Source: Owenia fusiformis
Lineage: Eukaryota > Annelida > Polychaeta > Sabellida > Oweniidae
NCBI GenBank assembly: GCA_903813345.2
Contig: CAIIXF020000007.1
Location: 17,905,564 to 17,969,563, forward strand
Direction of reading: 5' to 3'
Length of the DNA stretch: 64,000 nucleotides
The notes under the pieces were generated by a model. It worked only from the letters and a program-made list of their open reading frames with translations. It was not told where the DNA came from and did no database searches. This document shows positions 34,531 through 50,100 of this stretch, one piece after another. Position numbers and translations under genes: made by a program. Position 1 is the first letter of the stretch, and each line of letters begins with the position of its first letter.

Positions 34531-37500
34531 CAGTAGAACTTCCATTTTAAAATTTTCAATTTGCATGAAAGTTAAAAATCATTGAGCTAACCAAACTTGC
34601 TTTATTCACTTCTTAAGCCCCGCTAAGGTGGCAGTACTATAGGAATTGTATTTATTTTTAAAATGTACAGTTGTGACAAAAGAAGGGTACATTCTTTTTG
34701 TATTGTTTTTTTTAAAAACTGATGTACCACAGATTGAATAGTACAGTTTAAGCTAAGTGAATTCGATCGTGGCCCTTGCTCATTAGTTCACCTCCAAGTA
34801 CTCATCGTTTATACATTACATAAATGTAACACAAATTGCAACACCACGCGAGAATCAATCAAATTATCAAACAAACTACCACTGCCATCTTTCTGTATAT
34901 ACAATGCAGGGTTTTTGGTTTAAACAATAAAGATGGTAGTTATTGTTTGACTAGAATGTCCGGTCCGTAAAACGAGTATATTCAAAATCACCAATGTTGA
35001 GAGTTATAAACTACAATTCTAAATTAAAGTTTGTCATTTCTCATAGCCGCTGTTCATCGATTAAGTCATTTTACTATTGCTCACATTCATATTATCCTTG
35101 ACTAGTTCTATACATGATCTTAATCCGGTGAAGGCTTTTCAAACTAATTTAACTTTAATATGAATAGTTATGTTTTAGACATGCTTCTCATGGCAGGTTA
35201 AGCTAAACAACATACTCTGACCAGTGTCAACTTTCAATCAGTTCTAACATTCGCTAGATGTTAATGGTTTGAATATTTAAGGACCAAGTACCTATTGTGT
35301 CATGATTCATAGTGCTAAGTTGCTAACTATAAATGCTCGTTAAAGCAATCGAATAGGAGATGATGTTACCGTACGAGCTTGTGGAAAAACGAGAATCCAT
35401 GTATCTCTCTTAAAAAGTATCCACTTGGAACACTAGCATATAATTCTAATCCGTATGACATCTCTTTTATTTGTATATGCTTTCATAAGTTTTAAGGCAT
35501 CATTTTACATCAAATTAAACATAATTTAGGTGCCTGCATACTTGCCTTTGAAACAAGAATGTGCGCTTTACAGGTTTAAACATTAAGGTGAATTTGTTAA
35601 TAAAGAAAACAGTATATATATGTCATCATGTGAAATCATATCGAGGTGGCCCTATATGAAAAAACATTTAGACTTGTGCCTTGGAATTCGTACAGGCGCG
35701 AATAGAGGTTCGGGCGCACCTATTCAGAGATCACACCTTTTTAATAACATGAGATAATATCTTCGGGATTTCTTATAAGCTCTGGATATATCTAGCTTGC
35801 TTGAAGTTAGCAGCAACTGACCAAGGTCAATTCAGACCTAATTATTTAGCTGAATTTCTTCACAGCGGAATACAACGAAGCAATACAGGTAAGAACGACG
35901 CCGAAACAGATTGTGACAGTTTGAATTTAGACGGCATGATTGGCGGCATGTTAGGAATGTTGTTATATCATTTGGTTGTAGTCGTATGGCATAATGCTAT
36001 TCATAAAACCGAGATTTTTCGGAATAAAGGTGTTTTCATTTTATTAGTTAATTGTCGACTTTGTATATCGCAGATAAACAACATTACAATTCTGAATGCA
36101 TAGGAGCGGAACGAACTTCAAAGAGCGAACAATGAGTAAACATAAATAAACACTTGTATTTACTATTAATAATCTTTGGAATAGTTTCATTTACATTTCT
36201 TGTGACCAACCATTTATTTTCCATGTGTTTGTAAAAGTACGGTACACACTTCTACACATAGGTTCAAATTAAATTTCGTGGCATGACCGATCAAAAACGA
36301 CGTCGACATTCATCAGTTAGTAGACAAACACGTTCTACTCCGTCAACTCTTTGATAGATTGAGTAAAATTGTTTCCAATAGTTCACCACAACGTCCACCC
36401 CCGTCTGTCACGTCAAAAAGGCCTTTGAATGCCAAGGGAAGTCATTACAACCGACGTTTAATTTACAATCCCCGAAACATTGGTGTTGAATCTTTAGGCC
36501 AATGGAGAGAGCTACGTACTCAGAAGCCCGGAATGTCGCGGTTGATGCGCTATATAGTGTTTGGCTTAGGGGAAAGGGAGGAACAAATTTGCAATGATTC
36601 CTTTGAAATGAATTGGTCGGTATGTCAGCAGTAAATGTCACGTGCCATTGTCTTGCAATACAATAAATAACGAGTTATTTACTTTAAGGGATATTTTTAA
36701 ACAATCTAGGAACTATTTGTTGATATTAATGTGGGCATAGTGCAACGTCAGTGTCCAAGCCTACACTTAGGAAGTTAACTGGTTTGTCAGAATGTTTATA
36801 CTTTGCCCACCTTAAGGAATGCATCAGCATAAACTTCACCCATCATCACATTTTTTGTGTGTCAATTTAATCAATTATGAAAAATTCTTCAAAAAACATC
36901 GTTCACATTTTGCGAGTTATATGTCCCCAAAAAGATGTAGAAGAGCAACCTTAATTAACCTCAGAATATGTCCCCTTAATTTATATTCTTACAACACGTG
37001 TAATGAGACATGATTCGAGACTTGAATTCATAGCAAAGAAACAAAAAACACCTATCGTATGTCATATTTTACTTAACAGGTGAAATCTTTATATAAACAA
37101 GAATTTCATATTAAGATTCCGCATGGTGTCACAGCGACCGCTGACGACAGGTGATGGACGACGAGTTTCAATTTAGGACTCATTTCCCTCGGCGTTCGTT
37201 TGCGTTTCGGATGAACCTCCTTTACTTGCAAACGGGAAACGTTGATTGGCCAAATTCAACACGTGACTTGTAAAAGAAATCTGGTTCATATACTCGTGTG
37301 CTTTCTGCATTCCAACATGATAAATCAGCAAAATTGCGGTAAATATGAATTATATGGGGGTTGAATAAGAGGCGAAAGTTTGTCAGACGATATTCTTCAA
37401 TACAGATGGTGACACCTTCTTACAGAAAGGGATTTTTGGAACACTTTGACTATTGACACAAGAGTACGAGTACAAGTTTTCAAGAATACGATATTAGGTA

Positions 37501-40500
37501 TCTAGGACAGGATAAATACATGTGTGATCATCTAATTACTATTGAGTCGATCAAAAAGGCAAAAAGACGCAGGTATGTGTTTAACCTATTTGATTTGAAA
37601 GATGTGTATTTTGGATTGATGAATGAAAGTCTGTGATCGGCTACGGGTGTATACCTGAACAAAGTAAATCTGTTGTGGACTTTTATTTCAACATTTACCA
37701 TTCTGATTGTCTTGCTGACATTTGTCCGATTGTCTTGATCTTGATAACTTGTATCAATTCATATTGTTTTCTCGAATTTTGCCAATCAATAAACGCATAA
37801 TAAACCAATTTAACCGATAAGATCAACATAAAAACTAAAATGATGTATATGTTTGCACTTGTAGTACAGTACTATTTATAACAATTGTAAAGGTCGACCT
37901 ACTGAACAATTATAGCTTTTATTCAATATGTTGAATTCCAATTTAAAAAGTTGTAGAATGACGTTGGATGTATAGTATATATAGCCTCTCGTCGACCTTT
38001 GAATAGGCATGGCACATCTATGCTGGGAGGTCTTTGGCAGAAAAAGCATAACCTGTTTTGAAGTGGACGTGATTGTCAAAGACCTCTTTCATTCAATAAC
38101 CTGTAACAACTTTACTTACATACGATTAATTTATGTGTGAGATTATATAAATAACAATTTAGAGGCTAAAAATTAATGTTTTTTTCATTGAACTCTTGCT
38201 TTGACAGCTGAAAAGAAATGAGATGTTTAATTCTGATGGTCACTCAAAATCCTGGCTACGACACTTATTGCAAAGGCATCCTTTTGCACTAATACCGTCC
38301 CCAGTAATAAGTATCTGCAGGGGTGGAAGACAGGATGTGATGATAGAAAAATCATTAGCAGTCTACATGCCGTTCTACCACTCCGTTGTAATTTGGATGA
38401 AAAGGGGTGGTTCCTATTCCAAATCTAATTAAATATATACAATGGCTTAGCTTCCTTGTATTGCATCGACTACTTTCAATATATTGTACTTAACGTACGC
38501 AACCACGTTTACCGTATCTGGGGATCAGAGGTCTTTTTCACCCAAAAGAAAGAAAACATTCAACTCATCCAATTTCAAAGTACAAAGTCAACATGGAACT
38601 AAATTACTACTTGAACTAACTGGAAGTGTTTAACATGTTCTGATATTATAATAAAATATTGATGCGAACATTTCTAAGCACTTTGAGACCAACTGAATTA
38701 ATTATCATCTGGAACGAATGGATGGAATATAGTACTTCATTAACAGTTCCACATCATACCTAGCAAGAGGATAATCTTAAACAAGTCTTTCTGTTTTCTG
38801 TAGAGAAAACATTAAGGACTTGTATAAGCGTTTCATCACCGGTATCTGTATTTTACGTCTCTCGGGGCCTCGTGTTAGAGCAAGCATCAACAATATTACA
38901 TTTAACTGACGCATGTATACGTATAAGGGCTATGTACTGGGGGTGCCTCCTTACTGGGTTGTTTCATTTTTATTAGATAATAGAAAATCCTCGACATCGA
39001 TTTTGTTTTCGAATCTTACATTGGTAGCACCTTCTTTATCACTCAAATTAGTGTTATTTTTGTGTCTATTATCAATTTTTTACGGAATTTCACTCTTTTC
39101 AGATTTATTTTTAATTTTTCGTCTGAAGAAGTCCCAAAATACATCGGGAAACTGCACGAAAAAAAAACAATTATATTGAAAATATTACATCATTTGGTCT
39201 GGAGCGGGACATATACAGGCGTCAAATAAGTCTGTTCCCCCTTAACTCTTTTATTTTTAAATTCATCAGACTTCCCCAGATATCATTTTAAAGGTTATGG
39301 AAAATGCTGATCACCCTTTAAAAAATAAATAATGACCTCTTCCTATTCCTACAATATTTCTTGTAAGGCAGCACGTACTTGACTATTGATAACATCAAAA
39401 CATGTAAAATTACGAGGATAGTGAATGAACGTTGAAAACCTGATACTGCAATTATGAAGGACAGGATCGAAAAATTAATCAAAGATCAACCAAAAGTTCA
39501 TCTTCTCTTTGGAGAAATCCAGAAAAAATCTGATCAAAGTTAGCAAAGAATTAGACATTGGCAAGGACCCTTAAATTGGAAGGGACAATACATCTGGAGT
39601 CATTCAATGTAGAAAAATGCCGCTTTTCCTCGGGGTATTTCAGAACTGGTGATTATTAGTTAATTATACCCTTTTGAGTTGATAATTAGAGCTATGTCCG
39701 AAAGTTCAAATCCCCATATGCTCGATGAGAATCCATTTACGGTTTTCTCGCCACCCTTTTCAGGAGTTTAACTTCACGTCTTTGTCTCAGGGTAATTGTC
39801 TCACCCATACACATACTACTGTACGCCTCTTGTCAATATCACATGACACAGGATGCTGAGAGCGATTCAATATTTTTTCGATCTTCACAAGTGCGTCTTT
39901 ATACAATTGAAAGCAAACATTTCAAGAAAATACCTCAAGAACTCTTCGATGCCATTATAGTGCAAAATCGTATGTGGTCTCAACGTTAACTCCATCACAG
40001 ATTGTCTCAAAACATTTCTCTTATTTTACTTGATGACCTAGAAGGATCGCAAAACAACTATTCATCCTTTTTATCTTTCAGTGGACATATTGTTCGAAGC
40101 ATTGGCCAGGGTAATTAATAGTTGACCATATATTTTGTATTTTAAGTTTCATAGATTGATGTTATGTTATTATGAATCGATTTTGTATCATATACTTATC
40201 CGACATGAATGCGTATGTAATACATGTTAACATAAAATATGTTCACAAATATACTTTTAAAGGTCTCTATTCTAGTATCCTAAGCGTCCAAGAGTAAACA
40301 ACGTCTTTGAATATCTTCTACTTAGCCAATGACATATTTGCCAACCCAACTATTTGCAACCAATTCAAGATCAAATATATGGGTACACGCCCTATTTTCT
40401 TCTAATGTTGATATATCTCAATCTTCTTCTCATAAAAACTACACATGTACGAGAAAGGACCACCGGGTATTGCAAAAAAATATTTCCCAAAATTGCAGAG

Positions 40501-41023
40501 AATGCTTTTGTTCGTATTTTACTATTAGTCAATACAAAAAAACAGAAGAGTCTGTTGCTATACAAATGCTTCTATATTTTATCCAATATGAATGTATGTG
40601 TTAAGTAAATATCTGTTATAACGGATGAATTGACAATTGTAAAGATATGTTAACGTCTTCATGAAAAACATCGCCTCGGTATTTTAGTTTTTATCATACA
40701 TGCATTAATGCTCGATTTATTAAAAGAGAAAATTCCAGTACACACATTTATAAATGATCAAAAGAAAGATAGAAAATAAAACGTATGTCAGCATACTGTT
40801 CTTAACTTAGATGGGACAATTATAAATTACGAGCCACGGTTTAATTATAAAGTTCAATTGCCGAAGGAGTATGTAATTACACTCAACATTGGTAGAGATA
40901 TTATATAAACTTATGATGTAGGGTACATGATAGTAAAGTAGAAATCTATAATAGTTGTCATTTGATTGTGTATCGAGATAGTAGGGTAAATATCAATGTT
41001 TGGTATCAATTTATGTATTTCAG
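34531..41023. other. Gene-free stretch, nothing recognised
   Basis: About 6.5 kb of AT-rich sequence with short unconvincing frames (for example near 35801-36103 and 36359-36634). None shows a domain, a signal peptide or compatible splice neighbours. The 5' UTR exons and promoter of the VWA gene should lie in or near its right end. Confidence 0.45.
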
Positions 41024-41116
41024 AAATGATGGACTGGACCATGTCTTCAAGAGGCTTTACCATTTGGTTATTTATAGCATGTTTGCAATGGAGCCTCAGT
41101 CATGCCCAGATATCTG
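41024..41116 (+). CDS. Signal-peptide exon of the VWA gene
   Basis: An acceptor tatttcag precedes 41024, so a non-coding leader exon lies upstream. The ATG at 41026 (with a second ATG next to it) opens a 30-codon exon with hydrophobic core [14 protein letters not shown] and a likely cleavage after SHA. It ends TCTG|GTAAGT in phase 1. Confidence 0.85.
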
Positions 41117-44100
41117 GTAAGTACGTTCTGATTAAAATGTTAGATATTTGATATTGTTGTGGGGATCATGAATAGGAGTCAAATAAATGTGGTATTACCA
41201 TCTCACACATACATATTTTCAAAAATATCAATTTGTTTAATGAATTTGATGGAGTTTAGAGAAAAATATCAATATTAAAGTTTACCTATTTCCCCAAAGA
41301 TATGGACTTATTGAATCCAAATACGGGTATATTGAGCAAAAAGTGATTAAGTGATTGGTATCTTTATCAAACCAGGCATTTTCAGTGGTGTATTCTTGAC
41401 TAACATGAATTGTGATAACTTAGGAATTCGAATTCGAAGTAATTCATTGTAAATAAACTTGAGATCTGAGGAAATTTTACTACTCGTATTACGTGACTTT
41501 AAATCAGAGTGTAACTAAGGTACATTGTTACTATAAAACCCGGGTTATGAAGTGGAATTAATTCTGTGACAAGTAAACATTAAATATCGAATTATTCAAG
41601 GCTCTATTTTAGAACTCCTTCTATTTATCTACTTTGAATATATTTTATCTTGACATCTAAACGAATACAAGGTTAAGCTATGATCAACAGAAGCATAATT
41701 GTTTCCCATTCAGCAATTTTTCAATTTATTCACCGTGTTTTATAAATACTAACCATATTGTTTATTGTTTAGAATTTTATCGAAAGATAAGAATCAATGT
41801 ATTCAATCAATGTAAAGTTTAAACCATATACCCAAGAAAAACATTGTGTATACCATTAAAAGTTAATAAGAGTTTGAATGAGCTCAAATGTACGGACATT
41901 AATTATAAGTTTGAGAGTCATGACCTTAGTATTGGATGTAGGAGTCTAAGCGGTGTATCTAATGAGTAATGACTGTGGCTTCGTTTCACCATCGTCCCTC
42001 TGCCACATGTTATAACTTTGGTAATAATAAATAGAAAGTATTACATCTCAAAAACTAAAGCAGTTGAAACATATTGATAAAAGAATATTTCAAATGTACG
42101 TGTGTATTCCAAACACACGATTTTGAAACCTGTGATTACAAATTTTAAAAAATCAAATTGCTGTTGAAATGATGCTTACTAATGATTATAGTGCCTATAA
42201 ATGTGCATGTGAGAAATATAAATAATGTTTGTATTCAAAGTAATATTTAGATGAATACACAAACAAATATTTGAAAACGTAGACTAGTGAGGTTCACTTG
42301 CTGGCATGGGTAACACCAATACCTAATGGTAATGGTATGTTTTTGCAGGTTTTATTTCAATGACTATTAAAATACACCCATATAATAAATCACTATACCT
42401 TTAGTAACAATCCTACGAGCCATTTACTTTTACAAAGGCAGCTTATATAGTTCCAACAATGTTAGTCCATTGTCGGATCCAAAGCATATACTATCCATTT
42501 TGGAGTAGAAAATCTTTAAGGTTCAGCTGGAAAGTAACATTTGGGAAAAAATTGCTATACCTGCACATGTTATTTTCTGGTACAAAATTAAGTATGAAGG
42601 CATGTGTGTATTTCCTTGCTTTTTTCAGGAAAGTATCATTACACTGTCTACTTTTAGTAAACCTGGAAACAGGTCAATGGTAGCCCCTGTGTTGTCTGGA
42701 AACTTTGAATGAAAATTTGGAAAAATAGAAAGTGTGAAATATCAGAATTTCCTGGAGTTCCCATTGAACTCCTACTAGATATTCTTAAAGAAGACAATGT
42801 AATGATACTTTCCTGAAAACAGCAAGGCAATTGACACATGTCTTCATACTTTATTTTGTACCAGAAAATAACTGCTGGTATAGCAAATTTTTACCAAAAT
42901 GTTACTTTCCAGCTGTACCTTAAAGAGAGACTCTTATAAATCAGAATGAAGTTAGTCTGATTAGAGACAATGTGGCGTTACGTAGTTTCCCCAGAAAATA
43001 AGAACAAGGAATTATAACGCGTGTCCTATTTGGTTTCTAAAACTATTTTTAGTGTCTTCATTCAATTGTGACTTCGACAGTGGAACGTTTTGTGGGTCTG
43101 GAGTTGCAACCTGGGAGATCTACAGAGGAAACACTGGGGGCTCAGACACAGGACCAGACTCGGACCACACATCCCAAGACGAACGAGGTAAGCCTACTCC
43201 CAATAAAACATCCTCCAGAGAATTCGTCTCTGTATATACGTACCACGTATTCACTATATACCATCTTAACTGATGAATGTCTCTGGCATTTCAGTTATGC
43301 ATTTTATGATACACAAAGTCCTAAAGTATAGGGATATTAACAATCAGGGAGCAATAAATTAATGTGCAATGATTACTTTATGTCCAAAAAGCATACAGTG
43401 TCTTCAAAGCTAGCCAGGAGCAAATAGTTCATACAGGTGACATCAGCAGAGTCTTAGGCGATGGTGTGAGGAATTCTAAATATCTTATAGAAATAAATCA
43501 TGAGGAAATTGCACGAGAAATTATGATGATGTTAAAGTGTGCGTGTGTCATCCAGTTATCGTTACGGGTGCCTGGACATTTCTTCTGATCTTTTCTCTTT
43601 TTCTCCCTGGTCAGTTTGATAAGACATGTACATACTTGGTGTGATTTGAATCAGCAACTTATGAATCATTAGTACGTGTAGAATACCATATCATTATAAG
43701 CATTTATATTGACCTTATTCCCTAGATTGTGACTGATAGAATACAGAGTGGACCGAATCATCATCCAAACTTAGTACTAAGCTAATGTCTAGAATGACTT
43801 TTTTCCTAAAGTTAAAAAATGAAAGATACTCAAAGATGAGTTATAAAACCAAGTGGCGATAGTGTGCATGATACGCAAAACAGAACAACATAACTTGTCA
43901 TCAGAGTTACAGCTGAATGTGTGAGATAAGAAAACATAATGTGTATGATAAGAAGAACATTCTATCATCATACCAGGTTATATTATTTTGTTGATATAGG
44001 TCGATATGCATCAATCGACGCCTCTAGCATGTCCACATCCCAAATTGCCACGCTCACCACTCCTAAAATCTCTCGTGGCGCTGCCTACAGGGTGGATTTC

Positions 44101-47100
44101 TACTACCATATGTACGGAATTGGCATCGGCTCACTCACTGTGTACACAAATACCAGCGGCACAATCAAACAGATATTTAAACAAGAAGGTACGTTTACCA
44201 TTTTTTCCTTCCAGATGTCTCTTTAACGTCAAACTCTACATTTACCAAAAAATGTTTCTTTTAAAATCGCAAAATACAATTATAGATTGAATTAAAAACT
44301 TTTTAAGAATTTGGTGCAATGACTTACTTACGTCATGCAATAGCACTGTTTGACTCGGAGGACCTATGAGACTGATCATACCATTTCGGTTTAGATACTA
44401 GTATATTTTTCCTTTAAAGGTTTTTACCTTTAAGTACTTTGAATTAAATTTACGAAAGGACATTACAATTCAAGCATTTCTCCTCAAAACAACTTTATCT
44501 TTTTAAATTGCAATATTTTGTCATCATCCCTTCATAAACTATATTCTTATTCACAGGACAAAAAAACTAAAGTGATTTTTGCCAAGATATTCTTTTCAAA
44601 ATGACATTTTTACTCAATACTTTCATAACTCCGCTAAATAGTTTCATAGTCATAGTAACATGTTTTTCACTTAGAGCCTTTGGGAAACACAAGGGCGTTT
44701 TCGACAGAAATAGCTTTTCAAGTATCTACACGTTTTATTCCCGTGGGTGTATTTAAATACGCGTGAAATGATTCAATTACAGAGTATAATGTTGATCTAG
44801 GTCAGATTGTAATTTACAGCATCATAAATAATGAACACATTTCCAAAACTTATACATAAGCTGTTTTTAATCATGTCACAGTTTTGTTAACTTAAAAATC
44901 ATTATATTCGAGATGTCATTTGCCTTTAAAGTGTAATCATAATTTCAAAAAGTAGCATTAAAAGGCTCCAAATTGCATATTTACTTGATCTTTGGCCTGT
45001 TAATCGTAGGTAATCAGGGAACGGAGTGGCAACCCGCCACTATAACTTTAGACGTAACAGATGAAGACTTCAACGTCATATTTGAGGCAAAGTCAGCTGA
45101 TGACAGTGCCACTGTCCAATTTGGAAATATCGCTCTGGATGATATAAGTATTGCAGAAGTTGGGTCAGGTACGTGTTTACTCCCAGTTGGTATCGCCCGC
45201 TTCCATAGCATTTACTCGCACTGATTTAGTTCAAATTAATGAGGAAAATGTGCTTGTAATATCGCGAACCCCCCTCCCCCTCTCCCCCTGTTCAAAGATT
45301 CTTTCTAAATCAGGCAGTTTTTCACCATTCTTAGCACTTTCAAGTGATTTGGGCCATTTTTGGGCAAAAGTAAAGTGACCCCCTGGAATCTTTTAAAAAG
45401 TGAACAACGTCATCAATTGCAACCTGTCAAATCCTGGCTACAGTCCTGTATTGCAAGGATAGCCTGGGCAGACAAACTTTTTAACATAATTGTATGATAT
45501 TCACATTTAAATCTTAAAATGGGCTCATTATAATAGGTCTCCGTGATATGTGAATTGAAATGTTCGAATGCTCAATATACGAATATGATGCAGTGATGCA
45601 TTTGTCGCCACCAAAAAGGTATATAGGAATATATGTTTGTTATAATGTAGGATGTGGTATGAGAGATATCATATTTGCAATCGATTCATCTGGAAGTATC
45701 GGAGATGCCAACTTTACCCTCATCCTCGACTTTGTGGCTGGGATCGTTCAGGATATTGAAATAGGCCCGACTGCGAACAGAATCGGTGCTATGAGTTTCT
45801 CTAGTGATTCGGTCATCCGGTTCCACCTGAATAAATATTTATCTAAAACGGTGACGATTAGGGCAATACAGGCGATACCCTATGACAAAAGGGGAACTAT
45901 GACTGCAACTGCTTTGGATATGGCTGCATCGATGTTTTCAACGAAGAATGGGGATCGGCCAGAGGCAGATAATGTTGGTAAGTGTGTCATCAGGCCAAAA
46001 CTTTCTGTCCTTTTAGTGCATCTTTTTATCTTGCAAAGAATGAGCTTCAATTTCATATTTTGCCTGACGCCAGTCATTTTCTTTATTTTGATCATGGAAT
46101 TTTTGACTAACACATAACTGAATCCAAAATAAAAAAAATAAAAATGTAACAAGATGATCTTGTTCTCATTTATGTGAAGTTCAAGAGTCATAAATACTTC
46201 TTAATAACTGCTGCAAAATATTTTCCCCATTAGCCATTGTGATAACTGATGGTCGTTCGGATGAGCAGGGTGCTCGAGAGGCAGCCGAGAGGTTGAGGAA
46301 CGCCGCAGGCGGTGTACAGGTGTTTGCCGTAGCCATTCTAACCAAAGAATTGAACAAGGCAGAAGTAAGAGCGATCGCCTCTGATCCAGATGCTGACTAT
46401 TATTTCGAAGTTATGACATTCAAAAACTTGCCAGATATCAAAGGAAGACTTGCTTCTGCCTCCAGTGGATGTGAATTTTGTAAGTGCACCATCATTAATA
46501 TCACATTCCTTTCCGGCAAGGTGATATTCTGTTAAACCAAATATTGCAAAACAGAACAACTCCTCGTGCATCTATATGCATCCTCATACATTAGTACATG
46601 AAAATGTATAGGCATTTCATAATTTTGACTTGAGGTTAGGATAATAGTTTCTGCTTTTGGTTTTCATTGTATTATATTTTTGACAGACTGTGAAGGATCA
46701 AAGGTTGACGTTGTATTTGCTGTTGAAAGAAGTGTCAACGTGTCTGACATTGAGAACATCATGACATTTCTCAAGCGAACCATGGAAGAACTGGGAGTCA
46801 GTGAGAACGAAGGTTTCAGTTTTGGATTGATTACATTCTCTGGAGAAGCCAAAGTGGAATTCAAACTTGGAGAATTCAATAATTTCCCTGCCCTGAAAAA
46901 TGCCGTAGAAAAGATCGAGGTATATCTAATTTATTTTGGTTCTTCTGTTTTAAACTGCGGCTTACTTTGGTGAGAAATATATCATTATTAGCATATATCA
47001 GCCATTGCTGGCTTGTTTATTGTGACAACAAATAGTAACCTTTCTTTGACTAGGTTGGAACCGGAGGGAGGGGAACGTACAATGCTTTGAGGCTACTACG

Positions 47101-50100
47101 CGAGATGTTCACAGAGGAGAACGGCGACAGGGCAGATGCCGCAAATGTAGCTATCGTACTGACCAAAGGGATATCAGATGACGTTGACAACACAATGAAT
47201 CAGGCTAGGAGACTGCATGATATAGGAGTCAAGGTATGCTATTCGATATAATTACACACTTTGTCTATTTCATATTGGATTCTGCAAAAACATATATGGA
47301 TCACTTGGTATTTTAAGTAGTTTCCCACTGCCAGAAATACCAGGTATTCTTCAAGGGGGTGCTTCTTGTTCTGTTTCTGCCGATGATGTGCATGCGCGTA
47401 ACCAACATTTCAGTATCTCCTGTTCGTCTAACATTAGCTTGATACTACATACATTGAGTTTTTTCAAAATTAAAAAGACATAGAAGAGTCTAGGCGCAAG
47501 TTTAGCCTACTCCCTCGTGCTTTGAAAGGAAATAATATATAAGAAATACCAAAATGAAAGCTTCATATTTGTAGGTGTATGCTATTGGAGTTGGTGAGAT
47601 GGTGAATCATGACGAACTGAATGCCATAGCAACAAGCCCCGTAAAAACCCACGTCCTTAACGTAACTAAATACGAGGATTTGGTTGGTATCATAAACCCT
47701 GTCAAGGAAAGAGCATGTTACGACACAGGTAATTTATAGCAATGTTATGATTCGATACAATGTAGCATTTCAAGTTAGCCAGTGGAAGGGAATTCAAATG
47801 TTGTTCTTCTGGAATAATTGTCAAAATTGCACTCTTACTGGGTCTGGCTGAGCATTTATAAACGAAAAGTAATTAGGTCACTCTAAAGTATCTGTGGACA
47901 GAGGGACAACTATCAAAGGCTATTTCTTTATCAGACATGAGATCCTTCCTTCAAAAGTAAAGCATCAACATGCAATTTTCTATTCATATTTCAGAATGTC
48001 GCAAGCGTGAACTCGACTTGGTATTTATGGTCGATGACTCTTCTAGTATTAATAGCGCTGACTACGCTCGTTGCCTTGGATTCATCAGAGCGGTTATCAG
48101 CCGATTGGATGTAGACCCCAAGTCCACCAGAGTCGGCCTCATCACAATGACTGGCACGACAATTCATTTCAATCTGGACACATATCAAACTAAGATAGAT
48201 ACGCTGAAGGCAGTTGAGGAAATACCCAAGTCAAGTGAGTCAGAAGATGAATGAGTTCTAAATAACTGGATCATCCCTCTTTTTAACCTGAAAGTGACAC
48301 CGGTTTTAAAGTCGTTTTGATAAAATTCAACCAGCAATATTTTGGTTTTCATAAAAGGACGATTCTCGGTTTGGAAAACAGTCTCCTGGGCTAATAATTT
48401 TTTCATGAAAAATATAGAAATATTACCCAAATTAAACTATGAATATTCAAAAGAGGACATTTAAATCTACAAGATGTAAAAATGACAAATTGGTCTGAAG
48501 CAGGGGTAACGCTCAATTAGACCGATTCAATAAAATACAAGTCTCGATTTGGGGAAAGAAGTTCATCAGTGTACTGCGCTAATAATTGTTTGCAAAAAAT
48601 CTAGAAATATTACCCTAATTAAATTATGACTATTTAAAAGAAGACATTCAAATCTATATTATGTAAAAAAAATCAAATCTGTCCGAAGCAGGGATAATGC
48701 TCATTTAGATTGATGAACTTCGTTCTCCAAACCGAGAATCGTCCTTTATAATGATTTATACATGTGCATGTTTGACCTACTTAATAGTAAATGGTACCTT
48801 TATATTTTCCATTTAGCCGTCTGTAATAGTGAACACTAGTCGGTTGTCATTTTTAATAGTCCCACCGTCAGAATTCAGATGGAGTAATTGATGTTTTCTA
48901 GTGTCTGCATCTATCAATATATAACAGCACGACTCTTAAATACTGTGCCTATGTCAACAAGTGTGATTAATTCATGAATACTGCAATTTGTCTCCTGTTC
49001 ATTCAGATGGTTTGAGCGATCTAAAGGCTGCAATATCCACTGTACGAAATGATATGTTTGGTAGTAAAAGCAGGGTCAATGTGCCCAGGATGGTTATAGC
49101 CCTGACTGACGGTAAACATACTGATAAGCAAGGCATCGCTGAACAGGTGGCAGAGGCAAAGGTCAGTCAAAGCATAAGAGGGTTGATACACTAGAATTCA
49201 GGATTGTTATTCCCTTCAAATTATGAATTTTAGCTCAGATCTCTGTGATTATTTCTACCTTTTACTAAATCTTATTGAGAAATTGAAAATGAAGAACGTA
49301 TTCATGGCTTAATTGAACCATATACGACTTTATCGAAAGGTCGTAATCTACACTTAGGTATTAAATGCGGTCGCATATGATGATTATGGTTCAAATTGGG
49401 CTGGGACAAGTTTTAAAATCTTGCTCATATTTTATCATGAAACACAGATGTTATTCGTAGTTAGTTATTAGACGAAGCTCTGTTTGAAGAAGCAAGATCA
49501 AACTGAATTGATTAGATGTTCTGTACTGGGGTCACTTTCTTGTAACATTAACTAAGAAATCTCAAAACACATGAAGTTATATTTATGTCAAGATGCCTGG
49601 TTTTTGATTGTGCATTGTGCAGAGAGAAGGCGTGATGTTCATAGCTGTTGGTGTTGGAAACGAGGACAATGTGGACATGCCGACTTTGAAACTAATCACT
49701 GGAGACGCCAGGCGTCTCTTCATCATTGATGATCATATGCAGCTCAGAGATGTGGCGGCCAGGGTTACACAAAGTGCTTGCAAAGTTACTGGTATGGCGT
49801 TAGACAAGCTCAGCAATTCTGAGTTTCTTTAATTTTCTACTTGATTTCTGAGAAAAAATTTACATTTTGTACTCTTAAAGACGTGCAGCATAACCTCCCT
49901 ATTATGTTTCGGTTAAGACTTGAAATAAAGAAGATTTAATATGAATTTTCCAAGTGCAGTAATGCAAGTGCCCCTTGTCCATTTGCAGTGTGTGAAATCC
50001 CCGTTGATATCGTCTTCGCACTGTCTCGATGTGGAAATATCACTGGAACTGAGTATGCTGATGTACTGGAGTTTGTTGGTAGTCTTGTGGATGAGCTGGA

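Noticed and set aside
35801-36634. Two open frames of 91-100 codons in the gene-free stretch
   Set aside because: No recognisable domain, no convincing ATG context and no compatible splice neighbours; expected by chance in 6.5 kb.
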